Shown piece after piece: positions 5,018 to 8,465 of a DNA stretch of 8,465 nt; position 1 is the first letter of the stretch; each line of letters starts with the position of its first letter. The notes under the pieces are model-generated. The model saw only the letters and a list, made by a program, of their open reading frames with translations, was not told the origin of the DNA and searched no databases. The translations under genes and the position numbers were made by a program. The stretch comes from an uncultured Acetatifactor sp. (GTDB lineage: Bacteria; Bacillota; Clostridia; Lachnospirales; Lachnospiraceae), in NCBI GenBank assembly GCA_910577665.1, contig CAJTOJ010000060.1:1-8465 (forward strand). Reading direction: 5' to 3'.

Positions 5018-7756
5018 ATGAATTATGGAAAAAAGGGAGTCCGCGCCAAGCAAAAGGCCTTGAACTCCAAAATAGGAAAATGGGAGAGAAAACTGCTTCT
5101 GGGCATCTTGAAATTGTCCCTGGCAGCAATGGTAGGCGTGGCCATCTGCGGTACAGCAGCCGGTCTTGGCGCCTTCAAAGGTATCCTGTCCGCCACTCCC
5201 AATATACAGATGGATGCCATTGTAGCCACAGGACAAGCCACCATCGTCTATGACTGTATGGGCAATGAGATTGACCAGTATATCACGGCCAGCTCTAACC
5301 GGATCCCTGTGGCCTCCATTGACATGCTGCCGGATCATCTGGGCAAGGCTTTTGTAGCCATTGAGGACAGACGCTTCTACCAGCACAACGGCATTGATTT
5401 CTACGGGATGCTCCGGGCAGGCTGGACTTTCCTCCAGACCCGGGGAGAAGCAGCCCAGGGTGCCAGTACCATCACCCAGCAGCTGCTGAAGAACACCGTG
5501 TTCACCGAGTGGACCTCCGAAGGCAAAAACATAATCAAGAAAGTCAAGCGAAAACTCCAGGAGCAGTACCTGGCCCAGGAGATCTCCAAATATTATGAGA
5601 AAGATGACATCCTGCTCTGCTACATGAATGCCATTAACTTAGGCCAGAACACACTAGGCGTGGAAGCTGCCGCACAGCGCTATTTCGGGAAATCTGCCAG
5701 CAGCCTTACCCTGTCAGAGAGCGCTGTCATCGCCAGCATCACCCAGAATCCCTACCGGCTCAATCCGATCAGCTTCCCGGAACAGAATGCAGGGCGGCGG
5801 CTGAAATGTCTGAATATCATGCTGGAACTGGATTTTATCGACCAGGCCCAGTACGATGAGGCCATAGCCGACACCGATGCCGTCTATGAGCGCATTGCCC
5901 TCCACGACAGCAATTACCGTACCAGTACCAATACCACAGCTGGTTCCTATTTCTCTGATGCTGTCTATGAACAGGTCAAAAAGGATCTGGTGGAAGTGGC
6001 AGGTTACTCGGAAGTCATCGCAGAGAATCTGCTGACTGCAGGCGGACTACGAATAGAGTCCACCTTGGATCCCGCCATACAGGCCATTGTGGACGAGGAA
6101 TTTGCCAACCCTGAGAACTACCCTGAAAATGTAAACTGGTATCTGAATTATGCATTGACCATAAAGGTAAACGGAGAGAACCATAATTTCAGCAAAGAAA
6201 ATATGATGACATGGTTCAAGGAGAACCAGGACAAGAAATTCAATCTCATATTCTCCTCCCAGGAAGCTGCCTATGAAGCCGCCGCTACCTACCGCAGTGC
6301 CATGCTCGCAGATCTGGGCGTAGCGGACAAGGAAGACAATTATATAGAAAGCATTTCCATGACTGCCCAGCCCCAGGCTGCCATGGTCATAGAAGATCAG
6401 ACCACCGGCTATGTGGTAGCCCTGATCGGAGGCAGAGGCACCAAGGAAGGCCGCAGGACCTGGAACAGGGCCACCAACACCGTCCGTTCCCCCGGCTCCA
6501 CCTTCAAGGTGCTGGCAGCCTTCGCCCCGGCCCTGGACGGTGCCGGTCAGACCCTGGCCACGGTGTACAATGATGCCCCCTTCAACTATATCAACGGAAC
6601 TCCTGTGAATAACTGGTACAAAACCGGCTACAGGGGCATCAATTCCATCCGGGAAGGCATACGGGAATCCATGAACATTGTGGCAGTCAAGACCCTTACT
6701 GTCATCGGGCCACAGCTGGGATATGATTATCTGGTGAACTTCGGCTTCACTTCCCTGGTGGAGCGTGAGGAAATCAATGGCGAGATTTTCTCTGACATCC
6801 AGCAGTCCGCAGCACTGGGCGGACTTACCCACGGGGTCACACCCTATGAGCTGAATGCCGCCTATGCCAGCATCGCCAACATGGGGACCTATGTGGAACC
6901 AAAGCTTTACAGCCGTGTTACAGATGCCAATGGGAACGTGATCCTGGACAACACCACCCCCAAGACGAGACAGGTTATCAAAGAGACCACTGCCTATCTG
7001 CTCACCAGTGCCATGGTGGATGTAGTGACTACCGGTACCGGTGCCAGTGTCCGTTTCGACAGGGAGATGGCCATCGCCGGAAAGACCGGAACCTCCACGG
7101 ATACAGTTGATGTATGGTTCTCCGGTTTCACACCCTATTATACCTGCACCGTATGGGCCGGTTATGACAACAATGTAGGCATGAAGACCAGGGGCGCAGA
7201 AAATGAGTCCAACATTTCCAAGACTCTCTGGCGGAAGGTCATGTCCCGGGTCCATGAGAACCTGCCCAAGGAAGGTTTCACCACTCCCCAGGGCATTGTA
7301 CGTGCCCAGGTGTGCAGCCAGTCCGGACTACTGCCCATCCCAGGTCTCTGTGATGTACAGAACTGCGTCAAAACCGAACTATTTGCGGAAGGAACCGTGC
7401 CTATTGAAAGCTGTAATGTCCACTACCAGGGGGATATCTGTGACTATGACCAGCTTCCTGCCAGCCCCGAATGCCCCTTGAAGGTATACGGAACCCTGAC
7501 CAGGCCCCTTCCAGAGGCTCCCGCCCTGCTTTCCGGCTCCACCACAGCGGTGCAGCTTCCGGATGGTACCATCGCCCAGCCCGGAACAGCGGACCACTGC
7601 CAGCATGATGCCACATTCTTCGCCAATCCGGATTATGAGGCCATCCTAAATGGCCAGCGCTGGGAGATCGAGCAACGCAATGCGGCGGCAGCAGCGGCAG
7701 CTGAGGCCGCGGCAAATGCCAACGGGGAAGGACAGCAACAGCCTCCCCCCCAGTAA
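5018..7756 (+). CDS. Bifunctional class A penicillin-binding protein (PBP1 type)
   Basis: This 912-residue protein polymerises lipid II into glycan strands and cross-links the peptides outside the membrane. A short basic cytoplasmic tail leads to one membrane anchor (about 25-55). The GT51 transglycosylase domain (about 80-265) has AIEDRRFYQHNGID, with catalytic E116, then GASTITQQLLKN (148-159) and NLGQNTLGVEAAAQRYFGK (207-225). After a linker domain comes the transpeptidase (about 450-735) with all three motifs: S494-T-F-K497, S551-M-N553 and K689-T-G-T692. The tail contains several Cys (QVCSQSGLLP, GLCDVQNC, ESCNVH) and ends in an Ala-rich, then Gln/Pro-rich stretch. The ATG at 5018 is chosen because AGGAAGGTGA lies just upstream and the basic-then-hydrophobic start fits; the longer open frame back to 4781 crosses the promoter. 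It is monocistronic and ends 67 bases before a terminator. Whether it corresponds to ponA or another paralogue cannot be told. Confidence 0.97.
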   Translation: MNYGKKGVRAKQKALNSKIGKWERKLLLGILKLSLAAMVGVAICGTAAGLGAFKGILSATPNIQMDAIVATGQATIVYDCMGNEIDQYITASSNRIPVASIDMLPDHLGKAFVAIEDRRFYQHNGIDFYGMLRAGWTFLQTRGEAAQGASTITQQLLKNTVFTEWTSEGKNIIKKVKRKLQEQYLAQEISKYYEKDDILLCYMNAINLGQNTLGVEAAAQRYFGKSASSLTLSESAVIASITQNPYRLNPISFPEQNAGRRLKCLNIMLELDFIDQAQYDEAIADTDAVYERIALHDSNYRTSTNTTAGSYFSDAVYEQVKKDLVEVAGYSEVIAENLLTAGGLRIESTLDPAIQAIVDEEFANPENYPENVNWYLNYALTIKVNGENHNFSKENMMTWFKENQDKKFNLIFSSQEAAYEAAATYRSAMLADLGVADKEDNYIESISMTAQPQAAMVIEDQTTGYVVALIGGRGTKEGRRTWNRATNTVRSPGSTFKVLAAFAPALDGAGQTLATVYNDAPFNYINGTPVNNWYKTGYRGINSIREGIRESMNIVAVKTLTVIGPQLGYDYLVNFGFTSLVEREEINGEIFSDIQQSAALGGLTHGVTPYELNAAYASIANMGTYVEPKLYSRVTDANGNVILDNTTPKTRQVIKETTAYLLTSAMVDVVTTGTGASVRFDREMAIAGKTGTSTDTVDVWFSGFTPYYTCTVWAGYDNNVGMKTRGAENESNISKTLWRKVMSRVHENLPKEGFTTPQGIVRAQVCSQSGLLPIPGLCDVQNCVKTELFAEGTVPIESCNVHYQGDICDYDQLPASPECPLKVYGTLTRPLPEAPALLSGSTTAVQLPDGTIAQPGTADHCQHDATFFANPDYEAILNGQRWEIEQRNAAAAAAAEAAANANGEGQQQPPPQ

Positions 7757-7823
7757 ACCGGATTGATTCCCACAAAAACGGAATGATTCTAATAAGATTT
7801 TGATAAAATGAATGCTTAACCAC

Positions 7824-7855
7824 AAAAATGCAGCCACATCCATGGCTGCATTTTT
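7824..7855 (+). terminator. Intrinsic terminator of the PBP gene
   Basis: AAAAATGCAGCCA (7824-7836) and TGGCTGCATTTTT (7843-7855) form a perfect 13-bp stem around a 6-base loop, with an A-run before and a T-run in the 3' arm. It lies 67 bases after the PBP stop. Its symmetry means it could also stop leftward transcripts coming out of the IS66 element. Confidence 0.88.
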
Positions 7856-7918
7856 CACCGTTCTTTCCGGGTTCTGTTCTCTTTATCGTAAACGGTGGAT
7901 AGTGCGTACCTATACAAA

Positions 7919-7959
7919 ACAGGAGCAAACCTGTATGATAAAAACAGATTTGCTCCTGT
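7919..7959 (-). terminator. Hairpin terminator after the IS66 transposase gene
   Basis: ACAGGAGCAAA (7919-7929) pairs perfectly with TTTGCTCCTGT (7949-7959), with a 4-bp inner extension (CTGT with ACAG). On the minus strand it starts 1 base after the transposase stop codon and is followed by TTTTG, as expected for an intrinsic terminator. Confidence 0.72.
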
Positions 7960-7960
7960 C

Positions 7961-8465
7961 TTATTTCACTTCTTCTTTATCAGGCTTCCGGCAGTTCGCA
8001 GGCAGGTCTGGTGACCAGGGGAGCAGGTCATCCAGAAAGCCCCTGTCAGTTTCATCCAGATGCTTTGGTATCTCAGCGAGCAGATACTCAAAGTAATCGT
8101 ATGGTTTCAGATTGTTTGCTTTTGCTGTTTCCGCAATGCTGTAGATGATCGCACTGGATTTAGCACCGGCAACTGTATCGATCATGACCCAGTTCTTTTT
8201 CCCGATACAGAATCCACGGACCGACTGTTCCGCTGCATTATTATCCATCGGGACTTCCCCGTCATCCAGGAACACTTTCAGATATTTTTCCTGGCCCAGT
8301 GAATAATTGAAGCCTTCCCATGTTTTGCTTTTCTGCGGTACTTTCGGAAGATTTTCACGCACCCATGTGAAATAAGCCTCCACCAGCGGCTTGACACTTA
8401 ACTGGCGGCGGTCCTGCCTTTCCTGGGCGGAAAGCTCTTTGAGCTGTTTTTCTTCCCGGTATATT
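7961..8465 (-). CDS. IS66 family transposase (TnpC), C-terminal part, partial
   Basis: The visible 167 residues are the end of an IS66 DDE-type transposase, which cuts and joins the ends of the element. The frame enters open from the right edge (first readable residues IYREEKQLKELSAQERQDRR), so the GTG at 8381-8383 is not the true start. The motif VPMDNNAAEQSVRGFCIGKK carries the conserved NNxAExxxR, with the catalytic Glu of the DDE triad. The C-terminal IS66_C segment GAKSSAIIYSIAETAKANNL follows, then a DYFEYLLAEIPKH stretch. The gene ends in TAA at 7961, directly followed by a terminator hairpin. The remainder of the protein and the usual tnpA/tnpB partners would lie beyond the window. 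No stop or frameshift is seen in the visible part. Confidence 0.93.
   Translation of the reverse strand, partial: IYREEKQLKELSAQERQDRRQLSVKPLVEAYFTWVRENLPKVPQKSKTWEGFNYSLGQEKYLKVFLDDGEVPMDNNAAEQSVRGFCIGKKNWVMIDTVAGAKSSAIIYSIAETAKANNLKPYDYFEYLLAEIPKHLDETDRGFLDDLLPWSPDLPANCRKPDKEEVK

Larger units (their letters stand above)
7888..8465 (-). mobile_element. IS66-family insertion sequence, one end (runs off the window)
   Basis: The transposase gene lies on the minus strand, so this is the 3' end of the element. The sequence starting GTAAACGGTGGATAGTGCGT at 7888 resembles the terminal inverted repeats of IS66 elements, which begin with GTAA; the boundary is inferred because the other end is outside the window. 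If correct, the eight bases 7880-7887 (TCTTTATC) would be one copy of the target duplication usual for the family. The insertion lies in the spacer just after the PBP terminator and breaks no gene seen here. Confidence 0.65.

Noticed and set aside
6047..7255. Long minus-strand open frame (about 400 codons) inside the PBP gene
   Set aside because: It lies wholly antisense to the catalytic domains of the PBP, is Gly/His/Ile-biased, and resembles no known family.
1..8465. CRISPR arrays, tRNA or rRNA genes, retron or toxin-antitoxin modules
   Set aside because: I saw no regularly spaced direct repeats, tRNA cloverleaf signals, rRNA-like sequence, reverse transcriptase or toxin-antitoxin pair on either strand.

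Overview
The window looks like chromosomal DNA of a spore-forming-lineage Clostridia bacterium, most likely Lachnospiraceae (Bacillota). This rests on moderately GC-rich coding regions set in AT-rich spacers, strong AGG-type ribosome binding sites, the styles of the MATE, MgtE, IMPACT/YigZ and class A PBP proteins, and an IS66 transposase of the type common in gut clostridia. Genus cannot be settled from sequence alone.

Layout. Positions 1-518 hold no intact gene. There is a perfect 12-bp hairpin (24-55), a smaller hairpin (221-242), an orphan fragment of an AAA-type ATPase (about 250-462, + strand), and a 15-bp hairpin (461-506) between this fragment and the leftward genes. From 519 to 4790 everything coding lies on the minus strand and reads leftward, in the order yigZ, a 52-codon small ORF, mgtE, a MATE transporter, and a broken M24 (aminopeptidase P-type) gene. 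Spacing and the lack of obvious intrinsic terminators between these genes suggest one transcript, starting from a well-formed promoter at 4872-4900. A large palindromic element sits between mgtE and the MATE gene.

A divergent promoter pair in the AT-rich spacer (about 4865-5017) separates this cluster from a rightward gene (5018-7756) for a bifunctional class A penicillin-binding protein, which ends at a clear intrinsic terminator (7824-7855). Beyond it, the end of an IS66-family element begins near 7888, with its transposase gene (minus strand) running off the right edge of the window.

The intact genes are housekeeping functions: magnesium uptake (MgtE), multidrug or metabolite efflux (MATE), the conserved YigZ/IMPACT protein, and peptidoglycan synthesis (PBP1-type). 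The two ends of the window show decay and mobile DNA. I found no convincing undescribed multi-gene system. The best leads are the small ORF overlapping mgtE, the palindromic element at about 2480-2597, and the gene wreckage in the first 920 bases.
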